Source: Dryococelus australis
Lineage: Eukaryota > Arthropoda > Insecta > Phasmatodea > Phasmatidae
NCBI GenBank assembly: GCA_029891345.1
Contig: CM057009.1
Span: forward strand, 310,162,166-310,226,165
Length of the DNA stretch: 64,000 nucleotides
Reading direction: 5' to 3'
Part shown: positions 10,917 to 24,500 of the stretch, one piece after another
How positions within the stretch are numbered: the first letter of the stretch is position 1
Layout of the letters: each line of letters opens with the position of its first letter
Made by a program: the position numbers and the translations under genes
The notes under the pieces: generated by a model
The model's input: the letters and a program-made list of their open reading frames with translations, nothing else
Databases searched by the model: none
Told to the model about the DNA's origin: nothing

Positions 10917-12138
10917 GATGGAAGTTATGGAAAGAAATTAACGTAACTATTGTTTGGAAAATTTTGAGCCAAGCCAATGTTTGATTTAGTTGTGCTGTTA
11001 AGTACGACAAAATAATAAATTCATTAAAGTTTGACATTAATGTAGTTTCTAGAGAACGAACTCATATCATATGACAAAAGCCAGATGGGCTTTAGACATG
11101 GAAATATGGGAAATATGTATGAAAACTTTGTTTTGGTTCATTTTCCCAAATGACAAAAGACATAGGTTATGTGAGAAATGAAGTTAATGTCAAAACACTG
11201 TCAGTACTTTTTTTTTTGCAATTTGAGTGATAATAAAAACTGCATGATTTACAGAAAACTGTTTCCTTTAATTATAATGACATCTTCCATCATTCTGTGC
11301 ATGTGCTAATTATTTTAATCACAACTTCCATCATGCTTTTGCATATACTATTTTCTGTGATAAATCAATTGTAGTGCAGCCGTAATGGTCCACCTGTAAT
11401 AAATATGGAATAAAAGTTTAAACAAATGACTTCAAGTGAGTAGGAATATAATGTCATTCAAATAAACACTTGACATGGGAATGTAAATTATTCACAATAT
11501 TTGCAGAAAATAGTAGCAATTCCAAAGGGAGTAATTTGTAAATTACTATTTGCACCTATTTGAATTTTTACACACACCCCTTTAAATAGTCTGCAAGACT
11601 GTTTAAATAAAGCCTAATGATACATTTACCAACTTGATGCAAATAACTAATTTTGCAAATTCCCTTTCACATCATTGACAGTGTGATTTTACACAACACA
11701 AGATATAACCTAAACTTTTCACTACAAATCTTGGAACATTTTTAGTTTCTTCAAATTATTCTCAAATTTCACTAATTTTTGTATTTAAAACGATGACTGT
11801 TTTGTCCACACACACACACACACACATTATCAATGCGTAACATCTTGGAGCCTAAGCACAACAGTTTAAAATGTTTCTACCCAATTTTCACTCTTAGAGT
11901 AGTAAATTGCCTGTTAAGAATATCACATATGCCAATACAAATAATGAACAATACCAAATTAACTGAGCACACACAAACACTAAACACAATTGTGAAAACA
12001 AATTGGCCCTTAATATGACACCATGAACACTATAATATTAAAGCTTAGTGACAGCTTTTCAAAAAATGCTGCTCCTGTTTAGTAAAATACTTTCTCAAGA
12101 ACAAGATACTGAACTTTCATGCAGTTTAAGACTGAACC
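10917..12138. other. No recognised gene; short (CA)n tract
   Basis: AT-rich DNA. A (CA)n tract of about 18 bp lies near 11808-11825. No transposon end or conserved frame is visible. If the host gene's 3' untranslated region extends past the minisatellite it would end in this interval, but I see no clear minus-strand AATAAA signal close to the stop codon. Confidence 0.4.
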
Positions 12139-12264
12139 AGATGATGATGATGATGATGAAGAAGAAAAAGAATAAGAAGAAGAAGATGATGATGATGATG
12201 ATGATGATGATGGTGGTGGTGATGGTGATGGTGGTGATGATGGTGTTGATGATGCTGATGGTGG

Positions 12265-12295
<31 letters not shown>

Positions 12296-12705
12296 GGTGG
12301 TGTTGGTGATGCTGATGGTGATGGTGGTGGTGATGATGATGCTGATGGTGATGGTGGTGGTGATGGTGGTGATGATGCTGATGGTGGTGGTGGTGGTGGT
12401 GGTGGTGGTGATGATGATGATGGTGGTGGTGATGAGGATGGTGATGATGATGCTGATGATGATGGTGGTGGTGGTGATGATGATGCTGATGGTGATGGTG
12501 GTGGTGATGATGATGAGGATGGTGATGGTGGTGATGATGATGCTGATGGTGGTGATGGTGATGATGATGGTGGTGGTGGTGGTGGTGATGGTGGTGATGA
12601 TGATGATGATGATGATGCTGATGGTGATGGTGGTGGTGATGATGAGGATGGTGGTGATGGTGATGGTGGTGGTGATGATGATGATAATAATAATAATAAT
12701 AGCTA
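12139..12705. repeat. Long GAT/GGT trinucleotide minisatellite
   Basis: About 570 bp of GAT, GGT and occasional GCT, GAG and GAA triplets on the plus strand, ending in ATA repeats. A higher-order unit of roughly 27-33 bp (GATGATGCTGATGGTGATGG then GGT repeats) recurs several times. Cytosine is almost absent on the plus strand except in GCT. All three forward frames stay open for long stretches (Met/Val, Asp/Gly and so on) only because of the triplet periodicity. It begins about 100 bp downstream of the host gene's stop, so it may be transcribed as CAT/CAC-type repeats in the 3' UTR. Confidence 0.95.
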
Positions 12706-12803
12706 TTACAAATTAATGCAGGAGTAGTATGCCAATTCTTGGATCAATTTCCATTACCCAAAAAAGGCTTATAAAATCTGGTATTCCATTAAAGATTCAA
12801 TAG

Positions 12804-12949
12804 TTACGAACTGGCCCCAGACACTACTTTGACAATAGTCTCCCAGTTAGCCATCAGGGACTCAAATGTTGGTGCTGAGTGTTCAGCAAGAGATTTGAAA
12901 GCATCTTCACATTTCCCAAGCAAATCTGGTGTTGAAAAAAATTCATATA
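12804..12949 (-). CDS. CENPP: CENP-P-like, terminal coding exon
   Basis: The exon starts after a pyrimidine tract and CAG acceptor (AG at 12951-12950) and ends at TAA (12806-12804). It encodes 48 residues including YEFFSTPDLLGKCEDAFKS and then SAPTFESLM, ending VVSGASS. It begins in phase 1 (two bases complete a codon), which matches the single base left at the end of the 47741-48083 exon and gives Val at the junction. In vertebrate CENP-P the last about 30 residues likewise carry an AP..F..L motif followed by a helix. The distance from the conserved Trp in the previous exon to this AP is about 43 residues here and about 35 in the vertebrate protein as I recall it. An unlisted extra exon between the two cannot be excluded. 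Confidence 0.65.
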
Positions 12950-14578
12950 CTGAAAAGAAAAGAAAGAAAAAAGTAAAAATATTAGTCAGTGCTTACTATT
13001 CAATTGCTTTACACATCTGAAGTAGAAGATTTCTCATTTCCATACAGTAGAAAAGAAATGGTATTTATGTATTCTTAAGTACTCATAAACTAAGATACAA
13101 AAATATAAGGATTTATGAAAGTTGTAAAACTTCTTTCCCTTCCCTTAATAATATAGTTACTCAATAAAGAAGCTTCTCAAAGCTTGTTTACTTTTAATGT
13201 AAAGATAATTGCAAAGGTGGACTCATGGATAGCAAACACAAATGGATTGCAGACACAAATATTTTTCATGGAACTCATAATTTGGAGACTTTTATGTGCT
13301 TGTAACTGTAAGAATGATGGACAGTACCTATGCATCTATCACGAGTACACTTCATGTCCAACTGTATTCCGTAGGTTTCTTTAAATACATTATTTAACAT
13401 AAAAAATCTGAAAATACAATTAGGAAGTATGTGAAGAGTGTTGTCACGATAGTCAAACATGTGTTTATGTAGAGCACAAAGCAATAATGTGCATATTAAA
13501 ACATTGTGTGTTAACAACAGTACTTTTAAAAGTTTATACTTCTGTTTATGAAATAATCCCTCAATATGTTAAATAAAATTGCCCAAATGTCAGAATGTTA
13601 GTAATAGTAACAGGACATTTCCATAATGAAATGTAACTTTAAAGAGATTTTAAAAAAGTTTACACTGAAAAAAGGCATAATTCCAACTGCAATGGCAGTC
13701 AGTAGTATTTTAACTCTAAACGGTTCAATTTTTGGCATATTAAATTATGGGAAATTTTTGTGAAATGCAAGGATACGACAGCAGTATAAAATATGACAGG
13801 AGAAAAAGAACCTATCCCATTTGCATTGTCAGTCACACTCCTTGTTTATATCTGTACATGTGTAAACACAAACCTCAGTGATGGAAGGGCAATATCCAAT
13901 GGCCTGAAGGATATAGGGATTAATTGCATTAAAGAAAATTTACATAACTCAAAGTCTTGAAAACACATTCTCTCTGATTTTTCAATAGACATGTATTGTT
14001 TTCTATGCATTACATAATTTATGAACTGTATTTACTTGCAACTGTAACTAAACTGCCAAACAGAGAAAATGCAACACCATGAAGGCATGAATGCAGTACC
14101 ATGAATATGCAGAGCAAATGTAGATATTTCTGTAATGCATTTGATTACCATATCTGGCCAATTGCGTGAACTGCACATGCAACGTAGACAGACAACAAGC
14201 ATGTGAAATTGTCATTCAAGACTCAAATGGATGAGAGTTCATGAGAGGTTTTTTTGTAGTTCTCTGTGCTGCAGTTGGCCCTTACGCCATATTGTGGAAG
14301 AAACGCAACTTTATGCCACAACTATCAGTCACATTTGGTGACAGTGGTCCCAGGAAGGAAACATAGATTGTTGTAGTAGAACAAGAGCTTGGTGACAGAT
14401 GACAGACAGCACAGATCACCACATCAGATGTCATGCCGAGCACACTCACAATCCATGACCACCAACATTTTGCAAAGTATGCAGGGTGGTTTGGATGCTC
14501 TGAAATCAATACAGTGTCAAGCTGAATTGAATGAGGCAGGTTTGTCATCTAGCCCTCTGCTGCAGCCTGTGAGAATAC
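12950..14578. other. Intron 3, 3' part; possible Tc1-like remnant
   Basis: Mostly AT-rich intronic DNA. From about 14055 there is a stretch beginning near AAAATGCAACACCATGAAGG, which resembles the terminal region of arthropod Tc1-like elements, and a GC-richer block to 14578. No transposase motif is legible, so this is only a suggestion. The LTR-like repeat starts abruptly at 14579. Confidence 0.3.
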
Positions 14579-17500
14579 TGTTACGAAGTTGAGTTTACGC
14601 CCACACCCCACACCCCAACCTTAAATTTCTCGTAAATTTCTTGTTAAGATCGGTATTGATCATGGTTCAGTCGTTTGTTGTCACTTTGGTTAGACTTGTC
14701 CCTCTTCTTTGTTTGGAGGCTGGAAGCTTTTTAGTATTTTGGCAGTTTTTGGTAATGATTTTGTAATTTTTGGGTGTATTTAGAAATTTATTTTAGTGTT
14801 AATTTTTGATTAGTATTTCAACTTTGGACCATTTCTGGCCATAAATTGGTAGTTGTGTTTTGTTTGAATTTAATTGTAGTTGTTATTCACAATTTTATAA
14901 GATGCTCACCCAATTTATATCCAGATGGCTGGTTAGGAAAACTTCAGGTTAGCTCGGGGTTCTTGCAGTCACACATCGTGTTCGTGAGCTGGTGCTGACC
15001 TGGGTTTTCGTTTGACCAGCCGGACGCTAGATGTGTTCACGTGTGCAGTGGCTGACTGGGTGGGAACACTACAAAGGCAGACAGTGGGTGGTGGCATGAT
15101 GCACGAATTCTCTGAGCTGCGCACAGCTGAAGGACGGTCAGGCATTAGCTCTAGAGCACCGGAGGGGTACAGAAGTAGCACGAGGTGAGGCGGGGGGGCG
15201 GCGGCAGCGAAGTGATTCGCTGGCAACTGCCCAGCAACAGTATCGTCTGCAGCATTGGTGACCCAATGATCGTTTAGGATGCAGGATGTGGTAGAGTCAG
15301 TGGGAAGTCAACTGTGTGCCAAGGTAGAGAGTGGACATGTTTTGAAGGAAGAGTGAATGAAGCCCGTATAGAGTCCGGAGTAACCTGACCGGCCTGTACA
15401 GCATTTAGTCACTTAAAGCTAAGTACAGTTGGTTATTGTAGATGTAGATGTAAGTCTTTTTTTTATGTTCCAAGGGCTCCAGTAAAGCAGTAATTTCTGA
15501 TGTAAAATGTAAGCAGTAAAACTTTGATGCAATTCTCTGAATAATAGAAGTTTGAAGTAACGGTTTTGCCGTACAGAGTATTTAGGTTTTGTAACAGTTA
15601 AAGTGTAAAAGATATTTTCCTAAGTCTGAGATTTACTTATAAATTTATTGGTTTGACGAGGACGAGTTTGGCTTTATTTTTTAAACTGATATTTGCAGAT
15701 AATGCTAGATGATCGTGATGCAATGTTTCTTGATTTTTCTTTTATAAGTAGCATTTTCCCTCATCGATAATTTATGCTCCAGTTACTATAAATTTTTAAT
15801 TGTAAAGTAGATATAAACATGTGCAGTTTCAAGTTCTAACAGATTACACAAATGCAGTTCATCCTCTGTGATGTAACGATTTGAAGTTCATTAATTTTTG
15901 TTGCGAGTCACTAATCCAAAGTGGCAAAGTTTTATTTACTTCTGAAGGAAAAGACCAAGATTTGTCATAATATACGTTTTAAAAGTTGCCAAAATGTCCC
16001 GATGTTATCTGTTTTTGAAAAGATTTTTGAAATAAGTAAAATTGAAGTTTTGAAAACTTACTTCTTACATTTGAATAGACGTTAATAACCTCCCCCCTCC
16101 CCCTTCTCCCCTCTGAGTCGAGTGGTCTAAGCATCATATTTAATTTTCTTTATTAATATTTTGGTGCTGGTATAGTTTTCAAATTATTTGTTTAGTGAGT
16201 GGCATTTATTCATTTTATTTTGTCAGTGGCTTGCTAAAGATAGTCATTTAACCTCTCCAGCTTTCCAGGATGCCAAGTGAGCAAGCTTTAGTAGTTCAAA
16301 CGTTTTACAGATATTTTAAATTGAGAGTATAGAGATTCAGGACGCTCCTTAAAAAGACCTGTGATGGAGCTGCCCTCCGATAATTGTGAAGTTTACTGAG
16401 TTTTATATTTTGAGCCGCTAGGTATACAGTTTTGTTGATGATGATGATCACTTTTCGAATTAATGATTGGAAATAAAGACGTTTAGACGAGTGAGAAGTG
16501 TTTTCCGTTTAGACATTTGTCGAGTTGTGACTTCACAATTTTGCCCTTCAGCATGAAACAGTGATGCCGCCATATTTCCATTAATAGGCTTAACGAATGC
16601 TCGACAGTCACACCATGACTGCATCCTCCTTGGTTACGCAGCTTCGTTTACCTTTCTCCTTGATCAGCCCCACTCTGCTTTCCCCTCCTTCTGACGTCAC
16701 TTTGATAGAGAGGGAATAGGTCAGTTTGAATTTGTATTAATTGGCCTGAGGGAGATTTATCTTTCGTCCACCAGCTCTGCATATTACTACTGCTACAAAT
16801 AACGCCTCTATCCACTTGCTTGCTGACCACTCGACCTACTCAACATGTTATTTCACCTGGTCTGCACGTCATGTACAACATGGATGTACTTCTAAACCTT
16901 GTTGTTGTGCAGCACATCAAGGCACTTTAAAATGTGGGCATATAATTTTTCAGTGTTAAATATGAATTATTATCAGTGCCGAAAGGGGAGGCCATTTGGT
17001 GAGTGGTGGAATGCGTCATTATACACTTAAATGTTTTGGGCATGTAGATTTAGCTGGCCTTTGAGTGTAGTAGAAGTGTGCTTATGTAGAGGCCTTAGCA
17101 GTGTTTCTCATTATTCTAGAGTTGTTTGGCTCAGCACCATCCAAATTCTTGTTGAGTAAATGCTTAGATTTTGTGAAGTTTTATTGGCAATTTTACAGCG
17201 TGCTAGTCATTGTGTGAAATTACTGTGGGCCCACTTTTCGTTGCCCCTTGTGGATTGTATTGAAATGCTGATGCAATTCCACTATTCACATATTCATTAT
17301 TAAATTCTAGTCTTGTGTGCGTTTATAAATTTTACGGCAGTGCGCTTTGAAAGGATTAGTTAAAATATAATTACTAGTCTCAGAACTACAGTTGCAATAT
17401 TTTAGGAGAGCCTTCAATTTTTTTTTTTATGTTAAATTTTTGTTACCACTTGCTTTTGAAAAGATTGTACATGATCGCCATGCCGTTATTAAAGTCTGAA

Positions 17501-18585
17501 ACTAAGCCCCTGATGAATAGATTTTTTGTTGTTGCATAGCAAACACATTTTTTATGTCAAATGGTAAGCAATATGTAGCCCGTAGTAGGTTCCTGAACTG
17601 TGAAAAGTGATAAGCTGAGTTCACGTCTAAACCACACTTTGTGGTTGAGTCTTTTAGCATTACAAAAATATATTACCCTGTTATAGCCTTTAATACATTT
17701 TGTAGAGATTGTGGAGTTACGACAATCGAAAGTTGGTCTCAAGTAATTAATAATGTAATTAATTTTTATTGAGGGTAAGGAGAGTGTGAAGATGCCTTAA
17801 TGAAATTTTCTTTTAAATGAGCCTGTTAATACTAAGGTTTTTAATTCTGGTTTAATAAAAACTCTATGCACTATCATTATATTGAACTCAAGACTGTTAA
17901 TAAATTATTTATTAATCAATACAGTAATTGGATTTTCACTCACATTAATAATTACATGATTTGTAATGACCCTATTTTGGCATCTGAAATACAGAGTTAA
18001 TGTTGACCTTGGGGTCGCTATTAGTAACTCACTAACTAGTAACTGTTTGTATATTAATTCATTGTCATTTAAATGAATTGCCTGACCACTTTGCTGTATT
18101 CATCCAGTGGCCTATAAATGCTTAATTATTAATAATTGGTGTACAATCTAACCAAGATTATGAGTGAAGACGTAGTGCATTTTAATTATTTTTTTAATCT
18201 GCATTCTTATGTGTGTTCTTATTTATATTTAAATATTCAATGTTGCAGGCACCTCTAGTGTACATTTTTATGGTAAATGCTGTGAATGTTGTTATGCAAA
18301 GAGTAACATCCAAGATCAATTGTGATATTTTGAAAATAAAAGTATGTTATGATGGAAATGTGTTTATGCATTTGAATGGGTGGGTTCAAGCAGTTTAAGT
18401 ATTTTAGCCATTTAAGTTTAGATGTTTAGTACTGTGAGATCCTCTCCCTTTGTGATATTTAGCCGCATAATTTTGTATAAGTTACCATTTTATTTTCAGC
18501 TGTAAATTTTCACTTTTTTTAACAATTGCTTAAGTCACTAGATATTAGGTATTTTAGCAGATCCCTTTTTTTTCACCTTGTTACA
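14579..18585 (+). mobile_element. LTR-like repeat, copy 1 (interrupted)
   Basis: The segment starts TGTTACGAAG and matches 26761-28821 along almost its whole length, about 85% identical by eye. The match covers 14579-16553 and resumes at 18389-18491; a 1835-bp insertion separates the parts. After the point where copy 2 stops, copy 1 continues to TTGTTACA (ending 18585), followed two bases later by TGGTGCAGGCACCGAG, which is placed like a primer-binding site. Removing the insertion leaves an LTR of about 2.17 kb with near-matching TGTTAC/GTTACA ends. The orientation and the LTR identity are inferences; the repeat pairing is direct observation. Confidence 0.6.
16554..18388. mobile_element. TG...CA insertion (candidate solo LTR) nested in LTR-like repeat
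   Basis: Copy 2 of the host repeat reads CTTCAGCAGTTTAAG without a break at 28714-28728. In copy 1 the same site is split: CTTCAGCA ends at 16553 and AGCAGTTTAAG resumes at 18389. The intervening 1835 bp begin TGAAAC and end GGTTCA, and the flanking AGCA (16550-16553 and 18389-18392) is a 4-bp duplication. TG...CA ends with a short target duplication are what a solo LTR leaves. No coding potential is seen inside. Confidence 0.75.
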
Positions 18586-21500
18586 ATTGGTGCAGGCACC
18601 GAGTAATGGTAGTAGTAATAATAATAGTAGTAGCAGTAATAGTAGTTTTGGGCAATCATTCTTTTTTCTTTTCAGTATTTATTTTCAAGATGTTAGGTTT
18701 TTTTTTTAAATAACATTTTTTTCTAACCCCTCTACTATCCAGCGGTAGGTAGGCAAGTTTATTGACATGATGCCGAAAATCATTTGTTAATTAAATTATT
18801 TTTGATAATTAGTTAAATATTTAATTTTTTAATTTTCTCTTGGTTTGACCTTATAGACATTTAAGTGAAACAGTAGTACGTTTACCATAGTTACGGTACA
18901 GAATACTATATTTAAGTAGATGAATTACTGGATGCCCTTTAGTTTAGTTAATTGGAACCAAGTATAATTGTAGTTGTAGTACGTACACCTTATTTGTAGT
19001 GTGCAATCCTAATATGACACTACTTTTTACATGCGTTTTTAATTACGACATTATGTGACTATGCCCTGACACTTTTTTTTAAAAACGACTACATTAATAT
19101 TTTAATTATTTCACCATATTTTCGTCTCTTGACTATGCCTCTATGGTTTTTTGCAATATGCATCTCTTATCAATTTTTGATGTCTCATTTGTGAACTTTT
19201 TTTGAAAACATTATTTTGGATTTTTTGATCAGTTACTAAATTACTGAGAATTATCATTGTCTCTCGATTTGTTACTTAACCTAATTTTAAATATTGTCGG
19301 TATTCAAGTTAATCGTCTATATTCTGAGTTTTTTTAAATCATATATCTCATTACTTTTATTACTTTTATTATGATGGTAAGTAATACTTTTATTCTCATT
19401 TTGAACTACATATGAGTTGTCTGATTAGCAAGTAAAGTTTATTTCCTATATATTTATTTATCTCCATTTTCATTTTCGTCAAGTAACTTATATATTTTTA
19501 ACATTTGTTTATCTGGCAATATAAATCAATTAATTTTCTTGTCTCAATGTACTTCATGTGAGTTTATTAATATTTTATCATTTAAAGCCTTTTTTTAAGT
19601 TTCATTTCCATGCTGTACAAGTTGGTACTTTGAAAACTTTGTTTTCAATCTCATTAGCAGCATCCAGAGCCGCATTTCATGTCTTGTTTTCCTTTTTCAT
19701 CAGAATTGCAGTGAAATGTAGCACATTCCTTTGTTGCGCCAGCCATAGCCCTTCTTCAGCGTGATTTTTTTCTGCCATAGCTCATTCAGCATTTTCTTTC
19801 TGTGATCACGCAGTCAGTTCGTGATATTGTATAAAAAAACTCTGTTCTATCACGTGCCAGAGGCCATCGCCAATGCGATCTACCTCCTTTTGTACAACCT
19901 ATGCCATCTAGCGGCAACCCCGGTACTAGCCATCTTCTTTGGTCTGTCCATTCACCCTGCGTTTTCCCGGCACTTTCGTATGTGGCCTGTTGTCGTCATG
20001 GCACATTATCAACATGCGGTAACTGTGGTGTTTTCGGGGACTTAAAACCCCTTTTTAGTGTTCTATACACTCACTATCACATAGAGTAGAGGCCACAGAT
20101 ATGTAGTTTTTTTTTGTGGTGTTGTGTATTTTATTTATTAATTTTTCTCTTCTGGTGCTTCTACTGCAACACATGTGATCAGAATTTATTCTACCCTCGT
20201 CTGGTGAGTACAGTTTTAATTGATTTTTGCCCCTTCTCGTGCTCCCATTTATATTTATTTACTCACTATTTCATTTCATTAATTTTGTTATAGTGAGGGT
20301 TTCACGTCTGCACGTGCTCCCAATTGGTCAAGTTCTGTGCATTTCCTGGCTTTCAATTCCATTCCACAAGTTGTTGCAAGATGTTGTGATTTCCCATTCC
20401 TTCCTGAGGAATGAATTCTACTGGCCACCAGTCAAAATACATGTGGCAATTTTCTCTCATTCCATCGATACTTGTGGACACACTTCATTTTCTACGAGTT
20501 ATTAAGTCAGTATTAACCTTTTTTATTTCAACTGGACCAGTTTTGATATAACGAACTTACTTTATACAAAAATATATTCTCAAGAGACAATCAATTTTAA
20601 TCTATTACAACCTGTGTTTGCGGACGTATTAATTTTAACCAAAAAATAATAATACTTCGAACATATTTCACTGTTCCTTAAAATATAATTGTGTGACTAA
20701 ATAATTTTTTTTACAAATATGAAGGAAACAAACATGAACTTTATAAAATTTAACTGGACCTAAGATTGTTTACCATTTGTCAAACAAGTATTAAGTCTTG
20801 CCTATTTTATAGGAAATTTTCATCCTTTTGTGCCATGTACGATTCCCAGCATGTATGACTAATGTGTTTCTTATGCCACTTCTATTTACATATTGACGCC
20901 GGGTAACAGCCAGCGGCACTAGAGCGTATGACGGCGCTCACGTGTCACGTTTTCCACACATGCACAAAGATGCCGTTAATTTTGAACTTTCCTATAAATG
21001 ATATTTTCAGTGTAAAATGTGTTATATTGTATTTACAGTGTTTAATATGTCTTAAAATGTTTTAAAGTGTAATTACTAATTTTAATTGTTTGGTTATGAA
21101 AATTCAAAGTGCCGCGGCACCGAGATTAAGAACACTTAATATTCCGGCATGAACACCATCACAAAGAGACACTAAAATAATATTGAAATTCATAAGAAAA
21201 TTATAGAAATATAAAACAATATTTAATTTAATTTGTTCCATTTTATTTTCATTATAAAATATTTCATTCAGCGTGCATAGCACTTCCGCTTATGCGTACC
21301 CCATAGGCGGCCATGGTAGATCCGTGCAACGCTTGTATCTGGACAGTCTGTCGAGGAGAGCTGGCGAGGTAAGACACTGTAAGGTACGCACTACATCATT
21401 TGTTCACTGATTTAGGTTTCCATAGTCGATTTAGTTTACCAGTTAATCTTTGCTTGCATATGTTTTTGCCAGACATTATCCCCAGCATTATGCTTCCGTT

Positions 21501-24500
21501 ATATTAATTTCTTACTCTGCCTATGTTTATGGCATTTCATTGTAACTTCTGCATAAGTGCTACACGCAATTTTAAGAGATTTATTTTTATGTATGTATTT
21601 GAGGGTAGTTCTCGTGTTTGAATATTTTATGGCAACATCACGTATAACGACGTGGCCGACCGAAGTCAAGTCTTTGTATACGCCATCATTGCATTTTAAG
21701 AGATTATTTGTGTAACATTGTATGTGCAATCGTTTATTTAAGGGTTCTATGTCAGTTTTATTCAGGGTTCAATGTATTTTTCATGTAAATTGATGCTTTT
21801 GTACTTGACCATGCGGTCACAGTAATGTTTGATTTCACCACCATCAGGCATGTCACAAGCCTGTAACCACTCTAATCGTAAAGAGAATCACCTGCTCAAC
21901 ACGAATAATATTTTATCTGAATTTAGTTTGGATTTTCCATGCAGAAATATTGCAATTTCACCTTCACCACGTGGTCTGTTACGAACTTCATCCAGCGGCA
22001 TCCGTGCCACCTAAGCTTGTTTTCACACATGTGTGTGTTTATTGTAAATATTCATCTCGTGTCACAGCTTATTTCATGTAAAATTCAAGGGTCTATGTAA
22101 TTTTGTAATTAGTGTGCAGTGCAATTACTCCCGTCCTAGCCGGCTCTGTGTATAGGCCGCCACCAAACTACACACATGCTGGAGGGCGAGCCCCGACGAG
22201 TTTGCGTTAGTGATGCCGAGAAATCACACTTAATGTGTATTAAGGGTTTTCATTCATAATTCACAGTGTCCTGTCTTCAGGGAAAAACCGTCAGTCCACC
22301 GTAGCGGCTGTAGCCCTCTTCCCTTGTGAAGGCTGTGCTTTCACGCTTCTCAGTGAGATCATCCATTTAGGCGTGTGCTAGATTAATTATGGGCTGGGGA
22401 ACACCCAAGCAGAATTGGCTAGTCATGACAGAGATAACCATTTCATTGGCACGTTGATGTGTATGAACAATATAAATAAAAACAAGTCTACAGTGAACTC
22501 AATTCTTTTATTCAGTAGTGACAGTGTCCTAGCCACATATGTTTTATCTATTATCTATTTCAGTGATGTTATTAAAAATTTAGTATTGCCAACATGTTTG
22601 TAAGTACGCACGGGTGAGACAGACACAAAGAACCCACAAGATCCCTGAGAACCCTGAGTCTCAATAGTGCAGTGATTGGGAAGCACCGCTGGCGCCCAAA
22701 TTACCAGTAAGTATTTGTGCCATCATTCGTCTCGTGTCTCACCCGACACCATCAATATGTATATGTTATTTCTCAGTCCCTCTATTATGCTTCTGTAGCC
22801 ACTTTTATGCAACGTTATGTGGTGATTCTATTTCTGAGGGCTGAGTTTTTTCTTTTGAAGTGGAACTACTACTTAATTTTTTCCCCCATTATCGTACAAT
22901 GGCACAGTAGTTATTGGTAAATGAACAGTTTTTTTGTTGTTATGGCTAGACATAATTTTTTATTTTAGGGCTTTTCAGCAATTAGCTCCTTATGGTCCAA
23001 TGATGTACGTAGTTAGTAATGGCATAGGCGTAGAGTAATTTTGTCACATTTAGTGATTTGGCCTATGAGTTATATGGTATGTTTAACACGGGCTCGTTTT
23101 TTTTAAATTCCTTTCGGGAAGTTAAATGTTGTTAAATTTTACCATTTTTGAGGAATGTTATAATGTGTAGTAATTAAATTTTCTAGCCTTGGCATTTGAA
23201 TTAGGTATCATTATTTGTTCTTAATGGATACCTGCAAGAGCAGTGTTGTTTTATTTGTTTTTAAAATATTGTTGTGTAGAAATTCAAGTTGTTTTAGACC
23301 AACAATGTTTTGGATGCACCGACTTAGCCATTAGTAGCCGGTATTGATACTTTTTCAGATCCGGTAGTGACCAAATTATCTTATTCGTAGTGCACAAATA
23401 TAGGTTTTACATCCACGATTTCAGGTGACTTATAGATGAGTGGATAATTGTGCTCTTCTGTGGGAGCTTGGTATAATTAGCAAACAGTGTAATATTTGTT
23501 CATTACCATAACTGTTTTTCTTTGGTTCTCCAGTCGATAGTAACGCAACATAGTTATGTTGCAGTACTCGTTGCGGGGTGTACCGTACTCAAAGGTTGAA
23601 GTAGAGCGCATGGTTGCCCCAAGATGGCGCCAGAGTTAGTGTTTATGAGTCAAAGTCGTGAAGTTTAATTTTTTTATTTTTTGTCGGATTTGCTATTTTA
23701 ATCACTATAATAACTTTAAGGTATAAAAATAACAACAGCTTTGACGTAATTAATTCTCGAGAAAAAATTCTGTTTTGAGGAATAAATACTTAAGCATTTG
23801 TGGCCCACATGTAACAGTCAATACAAGACGATACAGATGAGTCGGTGGGACGGTCGGACGATCTGTTAGTGAGATGCCGGCTGCACACCGCAGAATTGCG
23901 AGGATAAGCTGTTACAGACATCAACAGCTATAAACAACAGAAGAAGAGGCCATGTATTGCGACCATAACATTTTAAAAGGTGTTTTTGCCGTTAAACAGA
24001 GGAGCTAGTGTCCAACAGCTGATTTTAATTTTTTTTTGGGGAAACTTGAAAATGGAAAGGAAGCAAATTTTCTAAAACATATTAAAGGATGTAACCTCGT
24101 TGTATTTAATTGCTATTTCATGTGAAGTTGGGTTGAAGCCCCAATATAATTATTTGTTTTAATTAGTATTTTTTCTGTAACCTGTTTTTGGTATGAATTC
24201 TGTTTCTGAGATTTTTTTTAAAGGGTTAGTAGAAAATTTCAGAATAATTTTGGTTTAGATTAAATTTTCTTTTGGCATGAATTTTTGAAATTAGGGTATT
24301 AGGTTGATTTTCTAACTAAATGTTTTGCTGAATTGGTCACAATTTTGGAAAGTATTGTTACCCTTGGAGTTCTTTATCTTTTTGGGTGATTGATGTTTTT
24401 TTATTGCCAAAAGCGTTGGTGTGTATTGGCAACCAATTTCAAGTGTTTGGTTTGGTTTCGTTTTTTTTAAAAGGGATTCTTCAATCCCCCCCTTCCTTGA

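Noticed and set aside
12048-12716. 222-codon frame rich in Met and Val
   Set aside because: It is produced by the GAT/GGT repeat; all forward frames are open there and the composition is meaningless as protein.
13275-13517. Possible extra host exon upstream of the terminal exon
   Set aside because: A CAG acceptor-like site and an 80-codon minus frame exist, but the frame shows no family resemblance, and phases already match without it.
14969-15226. Antisense frame of 85 codons, with a partner at 27139-27387
   Set aside because: Both lie in the LTR-like repeat; similarity follows from the repeat and no family or start is supported.
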